From Voacanga thouarsii (Eukaryota; Streptophyta; Magnoliopsida; Gentianales; Apocynaceae), in the NCBI GenBank assembly GCA_026120185.1, contig JANUWF010001193.1, positions 806,001-870,000 of the forward strand: 64,000 nucleotides of DNA, written 5' to 3'. Positions 50,014-61,871 of this stretch are shown here, piece by piece (within the stretch, counting starts at the first letter, position 1; each line of letters starts with the position of its first letter). Under the pieces are notes generated by a model that saw nothing but the letters and a program-made list of their open reading frames with translations, searched no databases and was not told where the DNA came from. Both the position numbers and the translations under genes were made by a program.

Positions 50014-50949
50014 CAGCACATAATTTGACGATATAAGAGTTATGCATACTAATTACAAAATTACATAAAAGAAATTTACTTTAAAAATCACGCGATTTAT
50101 TTTATACTACTATTTAATTAATTTTTATATCTTTTAATTACAACTGTCAAATATCATTGGCAAAATTGTTGTGTTGCTTATCACGATGTGACAAATTTCA
50201 AAATATCAAGAAATACAATCACTCAATAATGGAAAAAAAAACAAAAAAAGTTGATAATCAATATAAAAGATGGATGTCGTTTTTGGCAATGAAATGATGA
50301 TAAATGGAAGTTGCACAAGAGTTACCAAAATTGAGCTTGCAAGCTTTTGCCCCTTCCAAATTTTAACACTTTCATATGCTTCTTGTTAATTAGGAAAAAA
50401 TGGATTGCAGTAATCATTCGGGGACACTCGTATTTGAGGTGGGCTTTGATTAAAGTTGAAGTAGTTAGTCTAACAAATCATTATTTTTCTAATCATGATC
50501 TTTCCATTTCTGGGTATAAATAGTTAAGAAAAGGGCGCCATTTGGAGAAAAATAAAACAAAAGATCAATCTCGACTTCTCACCCACCAAAGATTAAAAAT
50601 TAAACCACTTGATCATGGATTTTTTTTTTTTGGAGGGGGGGGAGCATTATCAACTAGTTTGGAGGTCAAGTCTGTAGTTTTTTAAGTTGTTAAATCTTAT
50701 CACAAATTATGATGATAGAAGAATAAAATCTTGGTAGGTTTCCCAACTTCGCGATTAGTCATGCAAATTTAACCCAAATTGGAGAAGAAACAGATATATA
50801 CTACCCGTTGTGTACGCAAATTTTCAATCCAACTAACCATAAATGGAGTCAACTTTAGGCTTTCAAGTATAGCATTTACATAAACGAGAATACTAAGGGT
50901 GTAACTGGATTGCTATTTCTATTTTAATTTAAAATTACTTTAATTTAAA
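49806..50949. other. Intergenic with (TA)n; no gene
   Basis: (TA)n of about 50 bp at 49959-50010. The rest is AT-rich without coding signal. 49806 continues the host sequence interrupted at 41005. Confidence 0.5.
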
Positions 50950-51743
50950 GAGTAAAATATTTCAGTCACCTTTAAACTTTCACAAATTTTTATTTTCACT
51001 ATCGAAGTTTAAAATGTGTGATTTTAGCCCTCGAACATTTAAAACCTCTAAAAAAATAGTTCTTTTATCAATTAAAACTATTAAGTGCTCATAGAAGTTC
51101 ATCACATGACTTCTACATGACCTATTTTACATGTATTTTCATCCACTCAACTCTCACAATATGGTGATATCCTTCTAATTCTTACAAACTAATTTCTATA
51201 TATAATAGGAAAAAATTGTTGCGACTTAAGCTCCTCTCACTTCTCTTTTTAGATTTGTTTGTTGGTAATTCACTTCTACTTTTAAATTTATTCTTTTTTT
51301 TCTATAGAGATGCTAAGAAAATTACTATTTGTCAAGAACTGAATCGGTTTGTTTTCTTCTTTATCTTTATGTCATAGTTTTGTTTATAAAAGGGTAAAAT
51401 ATGTTATTTTTGTTGTATGGTTAGATTCGAAAAAGTGTGAAAGAGTAATATGAAGATTATTGAGTTGCATAAAATGTTTGAAGTTAAATCTTAAAATTGT
51501 TGTTGATAAATGAAGAAATTTGAAGATAAGAGAGCGAGATTAAAATTGAAGAATAATATTTAAAAAAAAAGGGAGAATGAGAGCTAAAATATGGTGATTT
51601 TGGATTGTACTTGAGCTTTTATTGTTTAAAGGACTATTTTTTTAGGTGTTTCAAAAGTTTGAGGGCTAAAATCACATATTTTAAAGTTCGAGGATAGAAA
51701 TAAAAATTTGTGAAAGTTAAAAAGTGGTTAGCATATTTTACCC
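50950..51743. mobile_element. MULE-type MITE with long terminal inverted repeats
   Basis: A 794-bp element. Arms of about 115 bp begin GAGTAAAATATT and, inverted, GGGTAAAATATG, and share 'ctttcacaaatttttattt', 'gtgtgattttagccctc/tatgtgattttagccctc' and 'aaaaaaatagt'. It is flanked by TAATTTAAA on both sides (50941-50949, 51744-51752), a 9-bp target duplication, although the local AT repeats weaken that point. No coding sequence. Confidence 0.8.
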
Positions 51744-51847
51744 TAATTTAAAATTATAATTTAAATCATTTTCACTTCTCAAAAACTATCATATACTTAC
51801 AACATATCATATTTTTTTTCTTTAACTCCACCTAAACCCCACCTTAA

Positions 51848-52778
51848 CACTACAAGAAAAAGGTAATTTAGCGACGGTCAAATTCGTCGCTAATTGAGTT
51901 TAGCGATGAATTTTGACTGTCGCTAAAATTGGCATCGCAAATAGCGACGGAAAGAAAATTCGTCGCTAACAGCGACGAATTTGCAACAGAATATTTAGTG
52001 ATGAATTAGCGATGGCTAATGAATTTTATTTTTTTAGAAAAAAATTATGTAGCTGTGACCTAGCCTAACCGGTTCTGCCTAACAACTTATCCATGGCATT
52101 GCAAATAGCAACGGAACGAAAATCCGTCGCTACATATTAGCGATGACCAACAAATTTTATTTTAAAAAAAAATAAGTAGCCACAACCCGGCCTAACCGGT
52201 TCGGCCCGGCAACTTACCCAACCTGACGTGCCAAATAATTTTATGAGATTATATCGGACGTAGGGCTCGAACTTGCGTCCTTATTGTGGGGGAGCACGTG
52301 CTCCACCACTAGACTATTAATATTCTTGTAATTTTTTGTTCTTTATATTAATTATATAGTATATTTGTTGGCAAACTAGCAACGGATTTACAAAGGATTT
52401 GTGACGACCCAATTTGCTGTTTCTAATCCATCACTAATTAGCGACGGTATGTATTAGTGTTAATTATGTATACCATAACTAATCCCTCGCTAATTAGCGA
52501 GGGATGATAAGTCGTAGCTAATAACTTAGTATTAGTATTAATTATGTATGACGTAACTAATCTCTCACTAATTAGTGAAGGATTAGATACTAATTCCTCA
52601 TTAATTAGAGACGAATTAACAATGGTTGAGAAACTCTCGCTAATTAACGAGAGATTAGCTATGGCTATTTGATTAAATTTTTTAAAAAGTAAATTTAAAT
52701 TTAAATTTTTGTTTGCCATCGTTATTCTGTTGCAAATTAACGAAGGTTCCGTCGCTAAAATGTATTTTTCTTGTAATG
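51848..52778. mobile_element. Non-autonomous CACTA element
   Basis: Starts CACTACAAGAAAAA and ends with the inverse TTTTTCTTGTAATG, flanked by 3-bp TAA duplications (51845-51847, 52779-52781). Subterminal regions carry many short AGCGACGG/CCGTCGCTA-type repeats in both orientations, as CACTA transposases require. It is 931 bp with no transposase. The centre has a tRNA-like Pol III box pair (52263-52316). Confidence 0.9.
52255..52320 (-). other. tRNA-like (A box/B box) segment in the CACTA element
   Basis: On the minus strand, TAGTCTAGTGG (52306-52316) matches the A-box pattern and AAGTTCGAGCC (52263-52273) matches the B box at 10 of 11 positions, about 33 nt apart. No full cloverleaf was established, so this is a tRNA-derived fragment at best. 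Confidence 0.4.
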
Positions 52779-52933
52779 TAACCTCACGTATTTAATATTT
52801 TTTTATTATATTCAAATAAATTCATCTAAATCTAATTACTATCTAAACACATCCTAAATTTTTAAAAATGGTAGTAGGCAGTATGTAGTTTAGTTAGCTT
52901 CCTTTTTCAAGTAAGAATTCCTGAAGTTCAATC

Positions 52934-54547
52934 TGTTAGTTAATAGGATCGACATGCTTATGTGTCAACCAAATTAAACCTTGAGAATACGTGAAAATGG
53001 ATCATACCTTTGTAGATATCGTCTTCACCAATACGATTCTTGAAGTCTTTGGCCTTCTAGTAATGCTCCAGACCCCCAAGTTTTCTTCAGTGTAATCTCA
53101 TTGAACCAGAAATTTGCTAATCGTATTTTGTTTATCTCTTTATTGAGGGTGAACTCACACAAAAATTGAGAGAAATAACTCAGAAAACAATAACGATATT
53201 TCTCACGTATCTCGAAAATAGAGTCGTATCCCAATATGTAAATTGGACTCTATTTCAAAATACGAATCCTGATAGAATAAGAAAAGTATAGTTGAATATA
53301 ACTATTTCCACTTATCCTATTCCATTTAAAATACGATTTTTTATTTTCTACAATTTTCATTAATAAATTATAATTTATTATTGTCCCATAATTAGGAGCC
53401 ACTGAAGGAACCTAACCGGATACAATTAGATTAAACTCTAATAAATTATTTTGTCAATAAAAATAATTTATTAATTACGTTCCACTCCACTAAAAGAACG
53501 TAACTGCACTCTTAGTCTAATAACAATTATTGGAGTCAATAATTATATCCATTAATTGATCGATCCAATAAATTACCCTCATCGATCAATATAATACTTT
53601 GAATGGGGCAGTATAACCACAGTACCCCTCATTCAAATCCTCAATTCTCATCTTCAATTTGACAATATCATGTGACCACGTCACACTTACAAATTGAATT
53701 CAATAGACACTATTGAATTACTGAGCTCAGATTTAACTGTCCCTTTGAAGAACTCATGAGGAAATGATCTTGCCTATTAAAGGTGACGGATTCCATATTA
53801 CATAACAATTATTTCATATTTATTTCACCTTAATTCCCAAGATGTTGAGATATTGATTATTAAGTTAATCTTACTCTTTGGCAACTCAAGGAACTTCAAG
53901 TTAATAAATATAAATAATTCTTTACTCAGGATTAAGGTATTATGTACGACAATCTTTTAATATTTGATTTGTATGGTCTATTCTACAAATAAATATTGAT
54001 GATTCATCCAATATATCAAATATATATCCTTAATTTTATTACCAAAATCAAAGACAGACTTCAATAAAATTAAGACAATCTTCCAAAATAAATTGTCCAA
54101 ATTTATTTTAGATCGCGGATAATTTATTTTGAATTAAATTATAAATCAAGTCTTTCTGTGTTTAACAAATAAACACTTGATTTATAATATCTCTTTTAAT
54201 ATTTGATGTGTATGGTCTATTCCACAAATAAATATTGATGGTCCATCAAATATATCAAATATATATTCTTAATTTTATTACCAAAATCAAAGACAGACTT
54301 TAATAAAATTAAGACGATCTTCCAAAATAAATTGTCCAAATTTATTTTAGATCGCAGATAATTTATTTCGAATTAAATTATAAATCAAGTCTTTCTGTGC
54401 TTAATAAATAAACACTTGATTTATAATATCTAAATAATTCATGGACAAACTGGCTCATACAAAATTCATACATATAAATATATAAAGACATATTTTATTT
54501 AATTTCAAAATACAAATATTGTATTTACTCGATGGGCATATCTAACA
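52934..54547 (-). repeat. Copia 3' LTR with internal 239-bp tandem duplication
   Basis: The full-length LTR contains two tandem copies of a 239-bp unit (from 53954 and 54193, each starting 'cttttaatatttgat'), in the U3 part. The matching part of the other LTR is missing, so it is unknown whether both LTRs had it. Confidence 0.88.
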
Positions 54548-54603
54548 AAAATCCTCCTACTTGTCCTAGAGTAAATGGGACATGTCAGAAATACCTATAC
54601 TTT

Positions 54604-57600
54604 CTATATGTTTCCAAAAACAGTTACAGGTAAACTTTTAGTAAAAGGATCAGCAAGATTTTCAGCAGAAAAAATCTTGCACACTTCTACATCTCCATGT
54701 TGAACGATCTCCCTGAGTATGTGATATTTACGTTCAATGTGTTTATCACGCTGATGGCTGCGTGGTTCTTTTGCATTTGCGACTGCACCACTGTTGTCAC
54801 AGTACAAACTAATGGCTTGAGATGCAGAAGGAACCACTTCAAGTTCTATCAAGAACTTCTTCAACCATACTGCCTCTTTAGCTGCTTCACAAGCTGCCAC
54901 ATATTCAGCTTCCATTGTAGAGTCAGCAATACAAGATTGTCTGATACTTCTCCACACAACTGAACAACTACCTAAGGTGAAAACAAAGCCTGAGGTAGAC
55001 TTGCGAAGATCTCTATCAGCTTGAAAATCAAAATCAGTGTAACCTATAGGTACCAATTCTGGAGCTGAGTAAACTAGCATATATCCTCGAGTTCTGCGAA
55101 GATACTTGAATATATGCTTAACTGCTGTCCAGTGTTCCGGTCCTGGGTTTGACTGATATCTACTGACCATCCCAACAGCATGACAAATGTCTGGACGAGT
55201 ACAAAGCATAGCATATATGAGACTTCCTACAGCTGATGCGTAAGGAACTTGTTTCATGTACTCAACTTCATTAGGAGCTTTAGGACTATGCTTATGAGAT
55301 AACTGAATTCCATGTCTGAAAGGCAATTGACATTTCTTGGAATTTTGCATTGAAAATCTCGTCAGTATTTTGTCAATATATGAAGTTTGGGATAAAGCTA
55401 TCTGTCTATTCTTTCTATCCCGAAGGATCTGAATGCCCAGAACATATCTTACTTCTCCCAAGTCCTTCATATCAAACTGTTTACCCAACCAACTTTTCAC
55501 CAATATTAATGTTCTTATATCATTTCCAATGAGAAGGATGTTATCAACATATAATATGAGAAAAATCACCTTACCATCTATAATTCTCTTATAGACACAA
55601 GGTTCATCAAGATACAAAACCATAAGTTTTAATGGCTTGATCAAACCTGATATTCCAAGATTTAGACGCTTGTTTAAGCCCATATATGAACCTATTCAGC
55701 TTACAAACTTTTTGTTCTTGACCTTCTTGGATAAAACCATCTGGCTGTACCATGTAGATACATTCGTCAAGATTTCCATTAAGGAAAACTGTCTTAACGT
55801 CCATTTGCCATACTTCATAATCGAAATGAGTTGCAATGGATAAGAGGATTCTTATAGACTTTAGCATGGCCACAGGCGAGAAGGTTTCCTGATAATCAAT
55901 ACCTTCTCGTTGGGTATAACCCTTAGCAACCAATCTAGCTTTGAAAGTTTCCACTTTCCCATCTACTCCTCTCTTTCTTTTATAGACCCATTTGCACCCA
56001 ATAGGTTTTACCACATTAGACAGGTCCACAAGTTCCCAGACGGAGTTAGTGTACATGGATTTCATTTCTAAATCTATTGCACTCTTCCAATGGTCTGCGT
56101 CTATATCCTCTACAGCTTCTTTATACGTGGTGGGATCCTCTTCTTCCTCAAAAGAGACTGCTTGAAAAGCTTCTCCATAGAGTAAGTATCTAGAGGGACG
56201 TCGAATGACTCTCCCACTACGTCTAAGCTGTGGAGGTTCTTGGATGATTGGACTTTCCTCCTCCTCGTTGACTGGAACTAGATCTGCTGATTCCTCAACG
56301 ACTGGATTTTGAATAGGGGTAAGAGGTTCTTCCACTCTATGTGCCGAAGAGCCAGTGGGTATAGAAGGTGTAACATCTATTTCTCTCCCACTGGAATCTG
56401 GCATGTTAAGTGGCATAGATACGAATCCTCCACATGAATCTTGAGTATGGGTTTCTATAACCATTTGTTTGGGATTATCTCCCTTGGTTTCTTCCAGAAT
56501 AACCCTACTCTTAGATCCTCGTTCTTCTATGTACTTGTCCTCTAAGAAAATTGCATTTGTGCTTACAAATATTTTCTTATCTTGAGGACTATAGAAGTAG
56601 TATCCCCTTGTTCCTTTTGGATACCCAACAAACAAACATAAATTTGATCGTGATTCCATCTTATCCATCTTTCCCTTTAGCACATATGCAGGATAACCCC
56701 AAATCCGGATGTGTGTCAAATTAGGCTTCCGCCCATTCCACAATTCCAATGGAGTCTTAGGGATAGACTTTGATGGAACCATATTCAATATATATGTTGC
56801 AGTTTGTATAGCATATCCCCAAAAGGATGTACTGAGTGTAGAGAAGCCTAGCATTGTTTTGACCATGTCTAACAAGGTCCTGTTTCTCTTTTCTGCCACT
56901 CAATTTTGTTGAGGAGTGCCAAGTGCACTTAGTTGGGATAAAATTTCATTTTCTGACTAGTAAGATCTAAAGTCATGGGATAGATATTCTCCACCTCAAT
57001 CTGATCGAAGTGTCTTAATGTTCTTTCCTAACTGCTTCTCAGTCTCAGCCTTAAATTCTTTAAATTTTTCTAAGGACTTATGAGTCATTAGGTAAATATA
57101 TCCATATCTTGAGTAATCATCCATAAAAGTAATGAAATACTTATACCCACCTCTAGCTTGGACACTAATTGGTCCACATACGTTAGAGTGCACTAATTCT
57201 AAGATTTCCTTTGCTCTATTTCCTTTGGAAGGAAATGATCTTTTGGTCATTTTACCTTCCAAACAAGATTCGCAAATTTGAAAAGGTTCCACCTTTAAGT
57301 CACTTAAAGGACATTCTTTTACAAGTCTTTGAATCCTATTTAGATTAATATGACCAAGTCTAAGATGCCATAGGAAAGTCTCATTAGTAAGAGATAACTT
57401 AATGCTTTTATTAGTTTCAGTATGATATAATGAACTGTTGGTAGGTTTCAAAACATACAGATTATTATTTAAATTTCTACGACATATCAAAGAGTTATTC
57501 AAAAATATCTCTACTAAAAATTTATAAAATTTAACAGAATATTTTTGTTTGAACAACAAAGAAACAGAAATCAAATTTCGATAAATGTCGGGAACATAAT

Positions 57601-58797
57601 AACAATCTTTCAAAACCAAATGTTTATTATCAAAATAAAGATAAACATCTCCAACAACTCTTGCAGATATTACTGATCCTGTGCCAACCCATAGAGTATG
57701 CTCTCCTTCATTGAGATGTCTGGTTACTTGGAATCCTTGTAATGAATTGCAAACATGGTTAGTGGTTCCAGAATCTACTATCCAAGTATTTGTAGAATTA
57801 ACCATTAAACAAGTTTCAATGTAGGATAACTCACCAGTACCTTGTTTGCGTTTAGCTAAGTACCCTGGGCACTGTGTCTTCCAATGTCCCTTTTGTTTGC
57901 AGTGGAAACATTTGCCTTTGGGCTTTTCATTCACTTTTACTTTCTTAACCTACTGCTTAGGCCCTTTACTATTATTCTATTTCCTCTTATTTCCTCCTTT
58001 GCCCTTAGACTTGGAAGAGGAAGATCTAGCATGAGTTAGAATAAGAGCGTTGCCACTTTCCACTTTTAGGGTGGCCTCAGCGCTCTCCAGTTCCTTCATT
58101 AACTCTGTAAGAGACATATCCATCTTGTTCATGTTATAATTAACTTTGAAATGTGAAAACATCTCTGAAAGAGTTTCTAGAGCCATGTCAACCTGAGTCT
58201 CAGGCTTAATTTTAGCCCCTAAGACCTCTGTCACGTTAAACTGAGTGATCAATTCTAACATATGATCTCTCTCACGGGCGTTCCAGGTTTCACGCGCATA
58301 TTCATTATGCGCCTCATTGCTGCTTGATGAGTCTGACGTCCTTTGTACTCAAACATTTGCTGGAGGCTTCTCATGATGTCTGTAGTAGTTGCCATATTCT
58401 CATGTTTCTGCTGCAATACATTTGAGATAGATCCCAAAATGTAGCAGCGAGCCATTTCATCAGAACTCAACCATTTATTATAAGCCTTCTTTTGTTGGTG
58501 CGTGGACTGTTCAGTAGGCTCAGCAAGACACGGTTCAATTAGCACATATTTGAGTTTCTCAACAGTGAGTACAATTATGAGATTCCTTTTCCAATCAATA
58601 AAATTTTCTCCAACCAGTTGGTTCTTTGTTAAAATTTGGGATAAAGTGTTGGAATTCATTTTTTCTGAAATTAAATAAAATAAAACATATGAGTCATTTA
58701 TCATATCATGATGCATGATCAATATAAAATAATATGATGCATAATCAATATGATAATATTTTAAGTAGTAATAGAAACTACTATCAAAATATGACAA
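54604..58797 (-). pseudogene. Copia gag-pol, multiply broken
   Basis: Minus strand in order: gag (58255-58797; GENFIDWKRNL and QMFEYKGRQTHQAAMRRIM) with a frameshift to 57977-58261; CCHC knuckle CFHCKQKGHWKTQC; protease VDSGTTNH; integrase WHLRLGH with CESCLEGKMTK and FMDDYSRYGY; stops at about 57000, 56957 and 56910 inside the integrase core; then RT (VAKGYTQREGIDYQETFSPV, MDVKTVFLNG), a frameshift near 55640, and the catalytic box read as YVDN instead of YVDD; then RNase H (DRDLRKSTSGFVF, EAEYVAACEA, KHIERKYHILRE). It cannot make a polyprotein. Confidence 0.9.
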
Positions 58798-60110
58798 CCT
58801 AAAACTCTATAGTAACATGTACCTCTATAGGAGATAACAATGTAACTTATAATTAGGTCAAGATCCACAACCTAAAACCTTAAAGTAATATGCACATCTA
58901 TAGGAGATAACAATATAACTTATAGTTATGCCTGGATCATCCCACTAAAATAATATCTTGCAACTAAATGCAATATTAGTTTTATTGTTATTAATATTTT
59001 GGCAATCGTAGACATTTTTTGGATATTCTATAGGAAGTCCTTATAATGTCTTTGATTTAAGTATAACCTCTATATTCAATTTTTTTTTTTTTTTTTTAAG
59101 TTTCCAATCCAATCAATCACCTATAGGGTAATTATGAATGAATTAAACTTAAAGAAATAATTAAAATTTTGATGTCCCAATCTAGTAACCAATAAAACGT
59201 AGCCTTCCTATAGGGAGACCATTTAAAATGGCACGAAACAAACGTTAATTTTATTAATGGGCTTATGGGGGAGGCCTAAAGTTAATTAAAATTAATCATT
59301 TCACACTCAATTTTTTTAAATAAAAAAATATTAATTTATTTATTCATAACTAAATAGTACCTAGAGCGGTGTTAATGCAAACTATATGGCATGTTAACAT
59401 GAATGATATATAATTCAACCAAATTAAATAGTAAAAACTATAAAATAAAAATAAAAATAATTTTATGGCCAACCTAGACTTAAAAATAAAATTACAAAAT
59501 TACAATTGAAAATAATAATTAACTAACAATATAGCTAATTCTTCAATCTTCTGCAATATCAATTAAATGGCTCAACTTTTATCACAAGACTATTGTTGGT
59601 GCAGTGGCTTAGTCTTGGGGAGAATACACTAGTGACCTGGGTTCGAAACCCATCATTGCCACAATCCCCCCCCTCCTTTGTTTCTTTATTAAAAGGAGAC
59701 CCAGCAAAGCCCTGGGCTGGCCTGCCTGCGGGCTATTGGTGGTCCAAGCTCCCGCACAAGCAATTGGCGAACGAAGCCTCCGGCGAGCAATTGTCTTCTT
59801 CGTCCTCTTCGTTCGCCAAGGTGCAATTCCGCTTCAGTCTGCCAATTACAATTTCCTTTTTTTTTAACATAAAAATAAAATTAAAAGAAAACTCAAAAGG
59901 GAAACATGGAGACGTAATTCATCCATTTTGTTACAAGACTCGATAATACTTATACATATTCACCGAATAAAAAACTATAGCTATAAAATTATTTTGAACA
60001 GGATTAATCAAATCATTCACCATGAACATAAATGCATTATTCCTATACCGCTCAACTAAATATATGCATAAAAGATTTAACCTTAACACATAAACACATA
60101 TCAAAATCTT
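58798..60110 (-). other. Copia 5' leader, non-coding
   Basis: Between gag and the primer site. AT-rich, with a repeated 'ctctataggagataacaatgtaactta' pair (about 58822 and 58895) and a T run at about 59080-59097. It includes the SINE-like insert at 59592-59932. Confidence 0.6.
59592..59932 (+). mobile_element. tRNA-derived SINE-like insert in the copia leader
   Basis: The A box TGGTGCAGTGG (59597-59607) and B box GGTTCGAAACC (59640-59650) have tRNA-like spacing. The insert is much more GC-rich than the copia leader. ACAAGACT occurs at 59584-59591 and again at 59933-59940, fitting an 8-bp target duplication. The tail before the second copy is not a clean poly(A). The open frame across it is probably chance. 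Confidence 0.6.
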
Positions 60111-60124
60111 GCTCTGATACCAAT

Positions 60125-60762
60125 TGTTAGTTAATAGGATCGACATGTTTATGTGTCAACCAGATTAAACCTTGAGAATACGTGAAAGCGAATTATACCT
60201 TTGTAAATATCGTCTTCACCAATACGATTCTTAAAGTCTTTGGCCTTCTGGTAACGCTCCAAACCCCCAAGTCTTCTTCAATATAATTTTCTAGGACCAG
60301 AAAATTGCTAATCATACTTTGTTTCTCTCTTTGTTGAGGGTGGACTCATACAAAAACTGAGAGAAATAACTCAGAGAATAACAACGATATTTTTTACGTA
60401 TCTCGAAAATAGAATCATATCCCAATAGGTAAATTAGACTATATCTCAAAATACGAATCCTGATAGAATAAGAAAAGTATAGTTGAATACAACTATTTCC
60501 ACTTATTCTATTCCATCCAAAATGTGATTTTTTTTTCTGTAATTTTTATTAATAAATTATAATTTATTATTGTCCCATAATTAGGAGCCACTGAAGGGAC
60601 CTGACGGAATACAATTAGACTAAGTTCTAATAAATTATTTTGTCAATAAAAATAATTTATTAATTACGTTCCACTTCACTAAAAGAACGTAACTGCACTC
60701 TTAGTCTAATTACAATTGTTATAGTCAATAATTATATCTATTAATTGATCGATCCAATACAA
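60125..60762 (-). repeat. Copia 5' LTR, truncated
   Basis: 638 bp matching 52934-53579 of the other LTR and then stopping at 'gatcgatccaata', right before the CAATC target duplication. About 970 bp, including the likely U3 promoter and the 239-bp tandem repeat region, is absent. Confidence 0.88.
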
Positions 60763-61416
60763 TCTACATGTATAAAACTTCCAAAACAAAGTCTTCGGAC
60801 AGCAGAGACGGGCTCTAGAAATTCATAGCCATTGCTTTGCATTGCCTTCTCATATTGCTTAAAGAACGTAGGCAAACGAGTATGAAACTGGAAAAATGTC
60901 ACAGTTCTTTATGAAAGCAGAGACTATTCGTGGCCGGCAGATTAATTTGTAACTTGCATCACATAATTTATTTATGATTTTGAACTAATTGTTGAATTCA
61001 AATACATAAATTGAAATTAAAATTATATATTTATTAAAGATTAGTGTTTTTAAAATTGAACAAAGAATCGAATTAAAATAAAATTACTTATATTATTTAT
61101 TAGATATACATATAATCGTATCAACTAATACATCACAATAAACTTGTCCAGATAAAAGATTCAACCGAAACTTCCTCGCCATTTGAAAGACGCATAGGGC
61201 AGTAGGAGCATGCCGAGGAAATGCATGAAGGTACGAAAATTTTGACCACAAACACAAATAATAACCCATACTAAAGTCTAAAAACCAACACGAGGTCAAA
61301 GTCTCAAAGAGAGACTCGGTTCTAAACATCTAAAGAAAAGAGTGTCCGTAGCAAAAACACGGCATTTGAGGGAGAGAAAAGGAGAGGCTGCCCCGGTCTG
61401 GCCTGCATGTGCTTAT
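60763..61416. other. Intergenic; distal upstream region of bHLH gene 2
   Basis: Begins with the CAATC duplication and continues the host sequence interrupted at 52933. No coding feature recognised. Confidence 0.45.
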
Positions 61417-61433
61417 TTTCACACGTGCCAATA
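61417..61433 (+). promoter_or_regulatory. G-box-containing element of bHLH gene 2
   Basis: TTTTCACACGTGCCAATA with CACGTG at 61422-61427, about 160 bp before the TATA box. Same string as at 37955-37970 upstream of the paralogue. Confidence 0.5.
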
Positions 61434-61587
61434 GCGGGTAATATTTTATTTTTATTTTCCTCTTCCAACGGTCAACATGATCATGGGGAGTCTCATTAAT
61501 GTTGTTGATAATTGAAAAGGTCGCTGTCTGAATTTCTAATTAGGGTTTTTGGTCGGAGGAAACTTACAAGCTTCAGCACGTACAGAG

Positions 61588-61595
61588 TATAAATA
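61588..61595 (+). promoter_or_regulatory. TATA box of bHLH gene 2
   Basis: TATAAATA, followed by a leader exon ending at CTGAG/GTAAAG (donor 61645). The paralogue has the same CTGAG donor context. Confidence 0.6.
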
Positions 61596-61871
61596 AAAGA
61601 CCCGAAGAATTTGTGAGAGCAACATTTCAGAGCTCAAAACTGAGGTAAAGCCATTTTCCTAATATTCTACCCATAAGGATTGGGTCTCTTTTCGCCTTTT
61701 CTTCACTGCATTCTGTGAATTTTGGCTGTATCTAATGCTAGCCATAGATTCAAATTTTGATGCCCTCTTTTCGTTCCTACTATATATCTAATCAAGATTG
61801 TGTTGGCTTTTCTTACAGGATTATTGGATACGCACGGATTCGCTCAAAGACTTACTAAACCAGCTATTTCA

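Larger units (their letters stand above)
52934..60762 (-). mobile_element. Ty1/copia retrotransposon, decayed, with truncated 5' LTR
   Basis: The 3' LTR is 52934-54547 (TGTTAGTTAATAGG to ATATCTAACA, 1614 bp on the plus strand). The 5' LTR is 60125-60762 only. The primer site matching TGGTATCAGAGC is at 60111-60122 and the purine tract at 54548-54562. A CAATC target duplication flanks the whole (52929-52933 and 60763-60767). The gag-pol region is 54604-58797. The LTRs differ at several percent of positions by eye, so the insertion is not recent. Confidence 0.92.

Noticed and set aside
52255..52320. Functional tRNA gene
   Set aside because: Only the A and B boxes are recognisable, with a B-box mismatch and no clear acceptor stem.
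59593..59946. 117-codon protein-coding frame
   Set aside because: It coincides with a SINE-like insert with Pol III boxes and has no domain.
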